From a bacterium (GTDB lineage: Bacteria > Elusimicrobiota > Elusimicrobia > Elusimicrobiales > UBA9959), in assembly GCA_021789695.1 (NCBI GenBank), contig JAJYJH010000006.1:19818-83817 (forward strand): DNA of 64,000 nucleotides. Direction: 5' to 3'. Below the pieces are notes generated by a model. That model was given only the letters and a program-made list of their open reading frames with translations, made no database searches and was not told the origin of the DNA. Shown in pieces: positions 7,509 through 19,230 of this stretch. Each line of letters begins with the position of its first letter. Position 1 is the stretch's first letter. Position numbers and translations under genes: made by a program.

Positions 7509-8347
7509 TTATCCCCCTCTTCCGGCGTTCCCGTCGCGGGCTCACAGCCTTCCACGTCGAATCCCCTCTTGCGTAGTTTCCGGCAGAGGCGCGAACGAGC
7601 GACCGAAGCCGCGTACTGGCTGTCCGTGTTGCGTCTGAAGAACTGCGCCAGGTCGTCCGCGGCGGCGGCGTAGTCGTCCTTGTGAAAGTAGGCCAGCGCG
7701 CGGGCGTGATAGACAGGGGCCAGGCCGCCGGCCTTAATGCAAGCGGTGAAGTCGGCTATGGCCTTATCGTACTTGTGCCGCTGCAGGTAAAGGTGGCCGC
7801 GGTGCCTCAGCAACTCCGGCTCCGGAGCTATTTTTATAGCGGCGGTCCAGTCCGCCTCAGCGGCTTTGTCCGCGCCGAACATGGACTCAGCCTGCGCCTT
7901 GTAGTCGTACGCGGAGGTGGACTTGTAAATCTCCAGTTCGTAGCCGAACAGGCGGGCGCAGATGCGAGGGTGCGCCGCTATCAGGCTGTGCACCTCCAGC
8001 CGCTCGTCGTCTATCAGCGGTATAGAGGACCTGGCGTGCGTAAGGTTGTGATATTCGATATAAAGATCTACCGCCTTCTCCCTGAAATCGGCGGCCTCCT
8101 CCGGAGTGGAGACACGCTTCTTATGGAACTCCTCGCGCAACTGCCTGCGCAGGGCGCGGACCTTCCGCAGCAGGGCTTCGTCCTGGTCCGCGTCTTCGGC
8201 CGGCGGAGCGCTCTTGACCGGCGCTACTGTCGGCGAAGGGCTCTGCGCTGACGGGGCGGCGGCGGACGTATCGGCCTGCTGCGCCCGCAGAGGGCCGCAG
8301 GCCAGCAAAGCGGCTATAGCCGCGAATAAGGCGTATTTCCCATTCAT
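7505..8347 (-). CDS. Exported TPR-repeat protein
   Basis: A 280-residue protein with a signal peptide (MNGKYALFAAIAALLACGPLRAQ). A Pro/Ala/Ser linker follows, then a helical region (KVRALRRQLREEFHKKRVS). The C-terminal half contains two to three TPR units (ELLRHRGHLYLQRHKYDKAIADFTACIKA, then VYHARALAYFHKDDYAAAADDLAQF). TPR domains mediate protein contacts, and the partner may be the coupled Cys-rich protein. There is a Cys at position 17, but the flanking residues do not form a convincing lipobox. A TATAAT lies 8 bases before the ATG. Confidence 0.75.
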   Translation of the reverse strand: MNGKYALFAAIAALLACGPLRAQQADTSAAAPSAQSPSPTVAPVKSAPPAEDADQDEALLRKVRALRRQLREEFHKKRVSTPEEAADFREKAVDLYIEYHNLTHARSSIPLIDDERLEVHSLIAAHPRICARLFGYELEIYKSTSAYDYKAQAESMFGADKAAEADWTAAIKIAPEPELLRHRGHLYLQRHKYDKAIADFTACIKAGGLAPVYHARALAYFHKDDYAAAADDLAQFFRRNTDSQYAASVARSRLCRKLRKRGFDVEGCEPATGTPEEGDK

Positions 8348-8355
8348 AAGCGGTT

Positions 8356-8361
8356 ATTATA
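8356..8361 (-). promoter_or_regulatory. -10 hexamer 8 bases before the start codon
   Basis: TATAAT on the minus strand, then AACCGCTT and ATG. Predicted +1 falls on the base or two before the start codon, so the message would be essentially leaderless. Confidence 0.5.
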
Positions 8362-8377
8362 TATTTTTCCCCGCCGT

Positions 8378-11508
<3,131 letters not shown>

Positions 11509-11512
<4 letters not shown>

Positions 11513-12888
11513 CCCCTAGATAATATAATTTTCGACGGTCCCGGCGGAGCCGTCATGCCGTAGCCTGAGGCGGTCCCCGGCGGCAACCTAAAGACCTCCG
11601 CGGCCAGATAGCGCGCCTGCAGCGCGAACAGGCAGAGCTCCGCGGCAGCCAAAACCGCGCAGACCTTGCCGCAGGCGAAGGCCCCGCCCCCTCCACTGAC
11701 ACCGCCGAAAAGCGAGTAAACCCCGTAGAACGAGAGCGCATAGGCCGCCGGCAGCGCGGGGAACAGGTACCTGGGCTGCATGGACATGGCGGCGTGGGCC
11801 GCTATGTAGAGCACGCAGAAGGAGCCCAGGAACAGCGGGACCTTATCCCTGCGCAGGAAAGCGGCCAGCAGCCCGAGCAGCAGCAGCGGGAACTTCAGCA
11901 GGCTGCCGGACAGCCTGCGCAGCACACCGCGCAGGTAGATCATGGGATCGGCCTCGAATTCCGACTTTATCCCCTCCTCCAGCAGCCGCGCCTGCACCGC
12001 GCGGCCGGAGGTCCTGTAAAGCTCGGCCGCGGCCGGATCGCGGAATTGGATGTCCTTGTTCTGGACGCAGACGTCTATGCCCTGCGCCGCGGTATAGAGG
12101 TTGGCCAGCGAGGCCCCGTCCTCGAAAGGGATCAGCCTGCCGAAATGGTAGTAATTACGGGCCGCCCACGGCAGCATGGTCAGGAGCACGGCCAACAGCA
12201 GGAGGGAAAGATGCCTGAACCTCTCCTTGCGCATGAGCATGGCCGCCGCGCAGACGGCGACGAGCACGAGCGAGGCGGAACGCACCTGCAGGGCCAGGCC
12301 TGCCGAGACCCCGCACAGCAGCGCGGAAACCGCCCCCGGGGCCTCCAGATAGCGGACCAGGCACAGCAGCGAAGACGCGACAAAAAGGGCGTAGAAGCCC
12401 TGTATCTCTACGTCCACCCCGAACGGGGCGCTCCTGACGGCGAAAAGCAGGGCCAGCAAAAGGGCCAGGCCGTTGGGCAGCACCCGCCCGGCAAGTACGT
12501 AGGCGGCGAACACCAGCGCCAGGGAGACGGCGACAAGGCCCGCCGCGGTCAGTCCCCGCCTGCGGTCCGGGGTCCCGCCGTCGAAGACCGAGAGAAAAAC
12601 CGGGTACAACGGCATGCGGAAAGCGGTCAGCACCCCGGGAAAGTCCTCGAAGCGGCTCTCACGGCCGAGCGAAGAGGCGATTTCGTAGTACTCGCGGCCG
12701 TCCCCGTCCTTCACGATGGCGCCGCCCGCGTCCTTCAGCGAACCGACGCGGACATAAAGCCCGGCCAGAAGCGGGATCAGTATGAGCCACGGCCGGGCCC
12801 GGCTCCAACCCTCGGCGTAAGCCAGCGGGCCCGCAGCTGCCCTGAGCCGCGCTCCAAGGCGCGCGGCGGCCTCGTAAAATGCCGGCAT
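11509..12888 (-). CDS. Multi-pass membrane protein, ArnT/PMT-like glycosyltransferase
   Basis: 459 residues from the ATG at 12888; an in-frame TTG at 12897 would add three residues. About ten hydrophobic segments follow a cytoplasmic N-terminus. The first large loop has DGREYYEIASSL and RMPLYPVFLSVF, the pattern seen in family-39-type GT-C transferases, which use an undecaprenyl-phosphate sugar donor. No dedicated lipopolysaccharide or glycan cluster is adjacent, so the substrate is unknown. It overlaps mfd by four bases (ATGA), so mfd is probably translated from this message. Confidence 0.6.
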
Positions 12889-12962
12889 CAGCGACAATGA
12901 TATAATTTTATCCGGTCCCGCATCCCGCGCGCCGGGCGTGGAAATCTACCGGACCGCATAAT

Positions 12963-12970
12963 GATATAAT
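12963..12970 (+). promoter_or_regulatory. Extended -10 promoter element of alr
   Basis: An extended -10 (TG, A, then TATAAT at 12965-12970) lies 16 bases before the alr ATG, giving a leader of about 10 bases without a Shine-Dalgarno. A -35 is not recognisable. A second copy of ATGATATAAT lies at 12897-12906. Confidence 0.5.
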
Positions 12971-12986
12971 CTGCCTCGCGCAACCT

Positions 12987-14066
12987 ATGCTCAAGTGGAT
13001 AGAGATAGACCTGGGGATGCTGGCAGGCAACGCCCGTGCCGTCAGGAAGGCGCTGCGGCCCGGAGTGGCCTTCATGGCGGTGGTCAAGGCGGACGGTTAC
13101 GGGCATGGCGCCGGGCGTGTCTCCGAGACGGCGTTGGCCAACGGGGCCGACTGCCTGGGTGTCCTGACCGCCGAGGAAGGAGCCGCGCTGCGGCCCGCCT
13201 TCCCTGGCGTTCCCATACACCTGCTGGCCCCCGCCCTCCCCGGAGAGGCGGAACTGATCGTGAAGAACCGGCTGGTCCCTACCGCAGATTCGCTGGCCTT
13301 CATCAGGCGCCTGGACGCGGCAGCGAGGGGCCCGGCGCCCTACACGCTGGACGTGGACCTCGGTCTGGGACGCTGGGGCGTCAAGCCGGAACAGGCAGGT
13401 CCGCTGCTGGCGGCGGCCGCGGGCCTCAGAAAGGCGCGGCTTTTCTCCGTCTCCGCCCATCTCGCCTACCGCCCGGCCCAGAACATGATAGAGGCCGAGG
13501 AAAAGCTCTCGGTCTTCAGCGCGCTGGCCGCTCGTCTGCGGGCGGCCCACCCAGGTCTCAAGGCCCACGCGGCCAACAGTTCCATCCTGTGCGATCTGCC
13601 GCACTGGCAACTGGACATGGTGCGCGTGGGCAACCTGCTGTACGGCATCTACCCGACCGACGTTTACAGGAAGAAGAAACAGGGCCCCCCGCTGCCGGGC
13701 CTGGAGCGCCCGTGGCGGTTCTACGCCAGGATAATCTCGCTGAGGAAGGTAAGGAAGGGAGAATCCCTGGGCTACGGGAGCGAATTCACCGCGCCCCGCG
13801 CCATGACGCTGGCGACGATCCCCGCGGGCTATTCAGACGGCCTGACGATGGAGCCGACGGAGGACAGGATACGCCTTACCGCCGGTTTCCGGTACTGGGG
13901 TACACTGAACGGGCGCAAGGCCTTCTTCGCCGGCAGGGCCGGCATAGCGCACACGCTGCTGGACGTCACCGGCATCCCCGGAGCGAAATTGGGGGCCCCG
14001 GTGGCGCTGCACGTGCGCCGCACCGCCGCCAACGCCCGCATCCCGCGCGTCTACTCCGGGCACTGA
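12987..14066 (+). CDS. alr: Alanine racemase (PLP-dependent)
   Basis: A 359-residue protein that interconverts L- and D-alanine for peptidoglycan, feeding Ddl. The PLP lysine motif VVKADGYGHG is near residue 34. The substrate-carboxylate arginine region appears as DLGLGRWG, RVGNLLYGIYP follows, and the second catalytic base, Tyr, sits in GYGSEFTA (about 262). IPAGYSDG and the terminal RIPRVYSGH are typical. One oddity is that the segment usually read as GRVSMDQ or GRVCMDQ is GRAGIAHTLLDVT, so the conserved Met-Asp pair is Ile-Ala. Its stop lies 3 bases from the stop of the convergent PBP gene. Confidence 0.88.
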   Translation: MLKWIEIDLGMLAGNARAVRKALRPGVAFMAVVKADGYGHGAGRVSETALANGADCLGVLTAEEGAALRPAFPGVPIHLLAPALPGEAELIVKNRLVPTADSLAFIRRLDAAARGPAPYTLDVDLGLGRWGVKPEQAGPLLAAAAGLRKARLFSVSAHLAYRPAQNMIEAEEKLSVFSALAARLRAAHPGLKAHAANSSILCDLPHWQLDMVRVGNLLYGIYPTDVYRKKKQGPPLPGLERPWRFYARIISLRKVRKGESLGYGSEFTAPRAMTLATIPAGYSDGLTMEPTEDRIRLTAGFRYWGTLNGRKAFFAGRAGIAHTLLDVTGIPGAKLGAPVALHVRRTAANARIPRVYSGH

Positions 14067-14069
14067 CCC

Positions 14070-16214
14070 TTATTGCGCCGGGGTGTCGTCGGAGAATTCC
14101 TTGGGCTCGGTGCCCTTCACGAAGGCTTCCAGTATTTTGTGCCTGCTGGTCGGCAGCGCCAGTTTGCCGGTATCCTGATCTATCGTCACGAAGACTATGC
14201 CGTCCGGCACCGGGAAGTCGCGCACGGGCTGGTCCTTCAGGATCTGGCCCATGATGTCGGTCCACCAGGCTACGGCCAGCGAACTGCTCCAGTCCTTGAC
14301 CGGGATGGAGGAGAAGTCGTCGTAGCCCATCCAGGAGGCCGCCGTCAGGTCCGGCGTCATGCCGATGAACCACATGTCCTTGGCGTCCTGGCTGGTCCCT
14401 GTCTTGCCGGCTATCGGGCGGTGCAGGCTGGAGGCCCTTATACCGGTGCCGCGCTGCACCACGCCCTTCATCATGTTGACGAGCACGTAGGAGAGCTGCG
14501 GCGAGAAAGCCTCGGACTCGTCGGGTACGTCCTCCTCCAGGACGCGGCCGTCGTGGTCCGTCACGCGCAGAATGGCGAAGGGCTCGGTGCGGATACCGCC
14601 GTTGGCGAACGTGGAGAAGGCGTTAGCCATCTCCAGCGGGTTCACCAGAGAGGTGCCGAGCCCTATCGACGGGACGGCGTCCAGGTGGTGCTTGATGCCG
14701 GCCCGGTGGGCCACGTCGGCCACCAGCGCCGGCCCGACGTGCGTGACCAGATAGATAGAGGCCAGGTTGCGGGACTGCTCCAGCGCCTTGCGCATCGTGA
14801 TCCTGCCCAGGAACTTGCCGTCGAAGTCGTTGGGCACCCAGATGTTGAAATCCTTGTTCCCGACGAAGGGCTGAATCGCGAGATTTATGGAGTACTGGTC
14901 CGTGGCCCCTTCGAGCAGGCGCCAATCCTTGCCGTCGTAGTAGTAGGCCATCGGAGAGTCGTCTATCATGCTGGCCGGGGTGTAGCCGCTCTGCAGCGCC
15001 GCCATCCAGACGAAGGGTTTGAAGGTGGAGCCGGCCTGGCGCGCGGCCTGCGTGACGCGGTTGAACTTGCTCTTCTGGAAGTCGCGCCCGCCCACCATGG
15101 CCTTTATCGCGCCCGTCTTGTTGTCCAGGATGACGAAGGCCCCCTGCAGCGTCTCGGAGGAGCCGTCGACGCCGCCGGAATCCTGGGCGTCGGAGTCTTT
15201 GGCTGCCGCCGCGCGGGCCTGCGCGGCGACCTGGTCGTACTGCTCCAGGTATTTTTCCAGCGTATCCTCGGCGATGGTCTGCATCGAGAGGTCCAGCGTG
15301 GTGTAAATCTTCAAGCCGCCTTTCCAGAGCTGGTCGGTACCGTACTTCGGTTCCAGGATCTGCCGCAGGTATTCCACGAAGTAGGCCGCGCGGCCCGACT
15401 GCAGCGAGAACTTCCGCGTGGGGATCGGCTCTGCGTCCGCGGCCTTTTCCTCGGCCGCCGTTATATAGCCCTCCTCGCGCATCCGCTGCAGCACCAGGCT
15501 GCGGCGCTGGAGGGCCCGCTCAGGGCTGTTAAACGGGGAAAAGCGCTCCGGGGACGGGATCATCCCGGTCAGCAGGGCGCAATCGCCCAGCGTCAGCTCG
15601 GAAACGTCCTTGCCGAAGTAGAGGTGCGAGGCGGACTGCACGCCGTATACGCCGCTGCCGAAATAGATCTGGTTCAGGTAAAGGGTCAGTATCTCCTGTT
15701 TGGAGAAATTGTGCTCTATTTCCAGCGCCAGCACTACCTCCTTTATCTTGCGGCTTATGGTCTTCTCCCTCTTCAGGAAGATATTTTTGGAGAGCTGCTG
15801 CGTCAGCGTGGAAGCGCCCTGCGCGATGCGCTGGTGCAGCAGGTCCCGGAGAGCCGCCCTGACGATACCCTTCGGGGAGATCCCCCAGTGGCGGAAGAAG
15901 TCCTGGTCCTCCATCGCTATCACGGCGTTCTGCATATCCACCGGGATCTTGTTCAACGGCAGCAGCGCGCGTTTCTCCACGGAGAACTCCGCTATCACAT
16001 TATCGTTGATATCGTAGACGTAACTGGTCAGGGAGGGCGTGTACTCGTCGAGCTTGTCTATGGACGGGATGTCGGAGAGGATCTTGTGCATCAGCAGCGC
16101 CGCCGCCACTATAAAAACCGCGGAAACGGAGGCGACGAGATAAACGGCCTTCAGGACCAGTTGCCTCGCGGTGAGGCTGTCCAGGTAGTCGAGGAAACTG
16201 CGGAGCGGACGCAT
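14070..16214 (-). CDS. Bifunctional penicillin-binding protein 1A (glycosyltransferase/transpeptidase)
   Basis: 714 residues from the ATG at 16214 (MRPLRSFLDYLDSL); upstream in-frame codons lack the right character. A single transmembrane segment spans ~20-45. The GT51 domain carries EDQDFFRHWGI near 101, GASTLTQQLSKN, and KIKEVVLALEIE. The transpeptidase domain has STFK (about 393-397), SRN (about 480) and KTGTSQD (about 603). The enzyme polymerises lipid II into glycan strands and crosslinks them on the outer face of the inner membrane. It is convergent with alr, which supplies D-Ala. TATAAT ends 6 bases before the ATG. Confidence 0.92.
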   Translation of the reverse strand: MRPLRSFLDYLDSLTARQLVLKAVYLVASVSAVFIVAAALLMHKILSDIPSIDKLDEYTPSLTSYVYDINDNVIAEFSVEKRALLPLNKIPVDMQNAVIAMEDQDFFRHWGISPKGIVRAALRDLLHQRIAQGASTLTQQLSKNIFLKREKTISRKIKEVVLALEIEHNFSKQEILTLYLNQIYFGSGVYGVQSASHLYFGKDVSELTLGDCALLTGMIPSPERFSPFNSPERALQRRSLVLQRMREEGYITAAEEKAADAEPIPTRKFSLQSGRAAYFVEYLRQILEPKYGTDQLWKGGLKIYTTLDLSMQTIAEDTLEKYLEQYDQVAAQARAAAAKDSDAQDSGGVDGSSETLQGAFVILDNKTGAIKAMVGGRDFQKSKFNRVTQAARQAGSTFKPFVWMAALQSGYTPASMIDDSPMAYYYDGKDWRLLEGATDQYSINLAIQPFVGNKDFNIWVPNDFDGKFLGRITMRKALEQSRNLASIYLVTHVGPALVADVAHRAGIKHHLDAVPSIGLGTSLVNPLEMANAFSTFANGGIRTEPFAILRVTDHDGRVLEEDVPDESEAFSPQLSYVLVNMMKGVVQRGTGIRASSLHRPIAGKTGTSQDAKDMWFIGMTPDLTAASWMGYDDFSSIPVKDWSSSLAVAWWTDIMGQILKDQPVRDFPVPDGIVFVTIDQDTGKLALPTSRHKILEAFVKGTEPKEFSDDTPAQ

Positions 16215-16220
16215 TACACA

Positions 16221-16250
16221 ATTATATAGATTAACGGCGGCCGAAGGCAA
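16221..16250 (-). promoter_or_regulatory. Promoter of the PBP1A gene, predicted leaderless
   Basis: TTGCCT (16250-16245), an 18-base spacer and TATAAT (16226-16221), followed by TGTGTA and the ATG. Predicted +1 is the A of the start codon. Confidence 0.6.
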
Positions 16251-16258
16251 AAGCGGTT

Positions 16259-16287
16259 TTGATAGCTTCCGCGGAAAATGGTACATT
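16259..16287 (+). promoter_or_regulatory. Promoter of the parvulin pair
   Basis: TTGATA (16259-16264), a 17-base spacer and TACATT (16282-16287). The ATG lies 9 bases further on, so the leader would be only about 2-3 bases. Confidence 0.55.
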
Positions 16288-16296
16288 CCTTCTAAT

Positions 16297-17100
16297 ATGA
16301 GAAAACTTGCCCTTCTTCTACTCGCAGCCGCGGCCCTTTCTTCCTGTTCGGGGAAAGACGACAAGGTCATAGCCAGGGTCGGCCCCGAGAAGATTACGGA
16401 GAGCTACCTGCAGGAGAAGCTGGCCGACATCAGCCCGGCGGCGCAGGAATATCTCTCCTCCAAGCCCGGGCGCCGGGAGTTCCTTGACGTGCTGATACAC
16501 GAGCGGCTGATGCTGCTGGCCGCGCGCGAGAGCGGAGTGACCTCGGAAAAGGCCTACAAAGAGAAGGTGTTAGAGAAAGAGGCCGAGATGAAGGACGCGC
16601 TCAAGCAGTACAAGGACCTGCTGCTCACCCGTATGTGGATAGAGAAGATGCGAGACGGGAAGCTGAAGGTGACCGATCAGGAAATCTCCGGCTATTACGC
16701 CGCGCATCCCGACGAAGTGCGCCTGGAGCATATCCTGCTGCCCAGCTACGAAGAGGCGGACAAGGTCTACCGGAAGCTGAAGGCCGGCGCGGATTTCGAC
16801 AAGACGGCCAAGGCCTACTCCCTGGACAAGGACAACGTGCGCCTGCCGCCGGTCATGTACGGGGAGTTCGTGCCGGAACTGGAGGACATGGCCTTCAAAA
16901 TGAAGGTCGGGGAGACGCAGGGCCCGGTCAAGACCGAGATGGGCTTCCATATACTCAAGAAACTCAGCGAGGACAGGGTGCCGCAGGCCGAGGCGGCGGA
17001 ACGGATCCGCAGGATACTGGAAAAGAAGAAGTTCGACGACTATCTGGCTAAGTTCCAGAAAAAGAACAAGGTGGAGGTGCTGGATGAAGACTATAAGTAA
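16297..17100 (+). CDS. Parvulin-type peptidyl-prolyl isomerase lipoprotein
   Basis: A 267-residue protein with a lipoprotein signal (MRKLALLLLAAAALSSC, lipobox LSSC, Cys17). A SurA/PrsA-like N-terminal helical chaperone region runs to ~residue 130 (RREFLDVLIHERLMLLAARESGV). The parvulin domain (about 140-230) contains VRLEHILLPSYEEAD, FDKTAKAYSLD and GETQGPVKTEMGFHILK. Such proteins assist folding of secreted and outer-membrane proteins. The 3' end overlaps the next parvulin gene by 17 bases in another frame, so the two are coupled. The domain is divergent around the usual GGDLG stretch, which is replaced by VMYGEFV, so isomerase activity is uncertain. Confidence 0.85.
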   Translation: MRKLALLLLAAAALSSCSGKDDKVIARVGPEKITESYLQEKLADISPAAQEYLSSKPGRREFLDVLIHERLMLLAARESGVTSEKAYKEKVLEKEAEMKDALKQYKDLLLTRMWIEKMRDGKLKVTDQEISGYYAAHPDEVRLEHILLPSYEEADKVYRKLKAGADFDKTAKAYSLDKDNVRLPPVMYGEFVPELEDMAFKMKVGETQGPVKTEMGFHILKKLSEDRVPQAEAAERIRRILEKKKFDDYLAKFQKKNKVEVLDEDYK

Positions 17101-18208
17101 AGTCGCCCTGGCGGCGGCGCTGCTGGCGGCGGCCGGCGCCGCGCGGGCCGAGGTGGTAGGGGCGCTGGCGGCCCGCGTTAACGACCAGCCGATAACGATG
17201 GACCAGTACGACCGGGCCAAGACCGATCTCGCCTCGCAGTACAAGACGGCCATGCCCGATTTTTTCAAGCAGCCGGACGCGGACGCGCAGCTCTCCAAAG
17301 CCGCGCTGGATAAACTGATAGACGAGTCGCTGCTGACGCAGAAGGCGGCGTCGATGAAGATCAAGGTCTACGAGCGCGAACTGGAGAACGGCATAGCCGA
17401 GGTCCGCAAGCGCTTTACGGTCTCCCCGGACGGGACGAAGCTCACCCCGGAAAAGGCCGAGGCGGCGTTCCAGGACGAGCTGAAGAAGGAGAACGTCACG
17501 ATGGACGAGTTCAGGGACCGCATCCGCAGGCAACTGATGGTCCAGAAGCTCGTGCAGGACACCGTCAAGCTCAAGGCCAAGATGCCGGACGACAACGACG
17601 TCAAGGCTTATTTTGACGACATCAAGCTGGTGCTGGAAGGCAAGCCGGACGACGTGAAGGGCCTGACCACGGAACAGACCCAGGACCTTCTGGCCGTGGC
17701 GGGCAAGTTCCGCGAACTGACCTCGGAGCGCCTGCGTCTGCGCCACATACTCATTAAGGTGCCGGAGGACGCCACCCCCGAGCAGAAAGAAGCCGCCCGC
17801 CAGAAGGCCCTCGAGGTGAAGAAGCAACTGGACAACGGAATGGACTTCGACGACGCGGTGCAGAAGTACTCCGAAGACACGGAGAGCGTCCCCAACGGCG
17901 GCGACCTGGGCTACGTGGTCAAGGGTATGCTGCCCAAGCCGCTGGAGGACGTCGCTTTCAAGATGCACGTCGGGGAGGACTCCGACCCGGTCTATACCAA
18001 GTTCGGCTGGGATATCCTGCGCCTGGAGGAGAAGCGCGCGGCGCAAAAGCTGCGCTTCGACGCGGTCAAGAACGACCTTGAGCAGGTTCTGACCCAGAAC
18101 GCCTACGCGGACGAGCTCACCTCCTACATAAAGGGCCTTCGCAAGGACGCGAAGATAGAGACCTTCGTCTCGGCGGGCGGCGGGACGAAAGCGGACAAGA
18201 CAGAATAA
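17084..18208 (+). CDS. SurA-like periplasmic chaperone/peptidyl-prolyl isomerase
   Basis: A 374-residue protein with a cleavable signal peptide (MKTISKVALAAALLAAAGAARA). The SurA-type N-terminal domain starts LAARVNDQPITMDQYDRA and contains ALDKLIDESLLTQKA and FRDRIRRQLMVQKL. A parvulin domain (about 220-330) carries LRLRHILIKVPEDAT, FDDAVQKYSEDTESVPNGGDLGYV and GWDILRLEEKR, so the consensus GGDLG turn is intact here, unlike in the preceding lipoprotein. It probably escorts outer-membrane beta-barrels through the periplasm; PorV-type barrels elsewhere in the window are plausible clients. It ends 86 bases before pdxA, with a large hairpin between. Confidence 0.88.
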   Translation: MKTISKVALAAALLAAAGAARAEVVGALAARVNDQPITMDQYDRAKTDLASQYKTAMPDFFKQPDADAQLSKAALDKLIDESLLTQKAASMKIKVYERELENGIAEVRKRFTVSPDGTKLTPEKAEAAFQDELKKENVTMDEFRDRIRRQLMVQKLVQDTVKLKAKMPDDNDVKAYFDDIKLVLEGKPDDVKGLTTEQTQDLLAVAGKFRELTSERLRLRHILIKVPEDATPEQKEAARQKALEVKKQLDNGMDFDDAVQKYSEDTESVPNGGDLGYVVKGMLPKPLEDVAFKMHVGEDSDPVYTKFGWDILRLEEKRAAQKLRFDAVKNDLEQVLTQNAYADELTSYIKGLRKDAKIETFVSAGGGTKADKTE

Positions 18209-18222
18209 CGGAGGCCAGACCC

Positions 18223-18287
18223 CGGAGGCGGCGGGACCGGACGGCGGGACTAACCCCGAGGCCGGGTCACGGCGCCTCCGCCATTTT
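18223..18287 (+). terminator. Probable terminator or attenuator before pdxA
   Basis: CGGAGGCG (18223-18230) pairs perfectly with CGCCTCCG (18273-18280). The enclosed region can fold further (GACCGG with CCGGGTC), and CCATTTT follows. The pdxA ATG begins 8 bases after the T-run. Confidence 0.45.
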
Positions 18288-18294
18288 AAAGCCC

Positions 18295-19230
18295 ATGAAA
18301 CCGGCGATACTCATCACGGCTGGCGACCCGTTCGGCATAGGTCCGGAGGTGACGGTTAAGGCGCTGAGCTCCCCTGCCGTGCGCCGCGCCTGCCTTCCCG
18401 CCGTGGCCGGCGACGCGGCAGCCCTGCGCCGGGCCGGCTGGACCCCCGCCCTCTGCCCGCTGCTGCCTTCCGGCGCCGCGGTTCCGGCGCCGCGCCGGCC
18501 GGGGCCTACGGCGGCCGGAGGCAGGGCGTCGCTCGAGGCGGTGCTGACCGCGGCCGGGCTGGTGAAGGACGGGTTGTTCGCGGCGCTGGTGACCGCCCCG
18601 GTCTCGAAGGAAGCCTGGGCTATGGCCGGCGCCCCGGCCCCGGCCCACACCGACCTCTTCCGCCTGCTGGAGAAGCGGGAACCGCTGATGCTTTTTTCTC
18701 GCGGCAGGATCAACGCGGCCCTGGTCACCGAGCACGTGCCGCTAAAAGATCTCGGCCGACGGCTCACAAAGTCCCTGGTCTTGGAAAAGGCTCGCCTCTT
18801 TGATTCCGCTCTCGGGGCGCTGGGCATAGCCAGGCCGAAGCTCTGCCTATGCGCCCTGAACCCGCACGCCGGGGACGGCGGCGTAATAGGACGGGAAGAG
18901 ATCGAGGTTCTGCGCCCGGCCCTTAAAGAACTGGCCGGCTCCGAAGTGCGGGCGGAAGGGCCGCTGCCCTCCGACACCGCCTGGGCCGCGCACCTGGCCG
19001 GGAAAAGCGACGGAATTCTGTGCCTCTACCACGACCAGGCGCTGGTCCCCCTTAAGACGGCTTCAGTTAATGTCCCCGCCGTCCACTGGACCTGGGGCCT
19101 GCCGTTCATACGCACCTCGCCGGCTCACGGCACCGCCTTCGACATAGCCGGCCGCGGGAAAGCGGACGCTTCCGGCATGGAGGCTGCGATACTTTTCGCG
19201 GCCCGGCTGGCCGCCGGCGGACGCTCGTGA
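18295..19230 (+). CDS. pdxA: 4-hydroxythreonine-4-phosphate dehydrogenase
   Basis: A 311-residue protein. PdxA oxidises 4-phosphohydroxy-L-threonine with NAD in DXP-dependent vitamin B6 synthesis, ultimately supplying PLP for enzymes such as alanine racemase. The family signatures are present in order: TAGDPFGIGPE at the N-terminus, VTAPVSKE, AHTDLF, TEHVPL, ALNPHAGDGG, the metal-binding CLYHDQALVPLK, and RTSPAHGTAFDIAG. Length is close to the family norm. Its stop overlaps the GTG start of the next gene, so the two are coupled. Confidence 0.93.
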   Translation: MKPAILITAGDPFGIGPEVTVKALSSPAVRRACLPAVAGDAAALRRAGWTPALCPLLPSGAAVPAPRRPGPTAAGGRASLEAVLTAAGLVKDGLFAALVTAPVSKEAWAMAGAPAPAHTDLFRLLEKREPLMLFSRGRINAALVTEHVPLKDLGRRLTKSLVLEKARLFDSALGALGIARPKLCLCALNPHAGDGGVIGREEIEVLRPALKELAGSEVRAEGPLPSDTAWAAHLAGKSDGILCLYHDQALVPLKTASVNVPAVHWTWGLPFIRTSPAHGTAFDIAGRGKADASGMEAAILFAARLAAGGRS

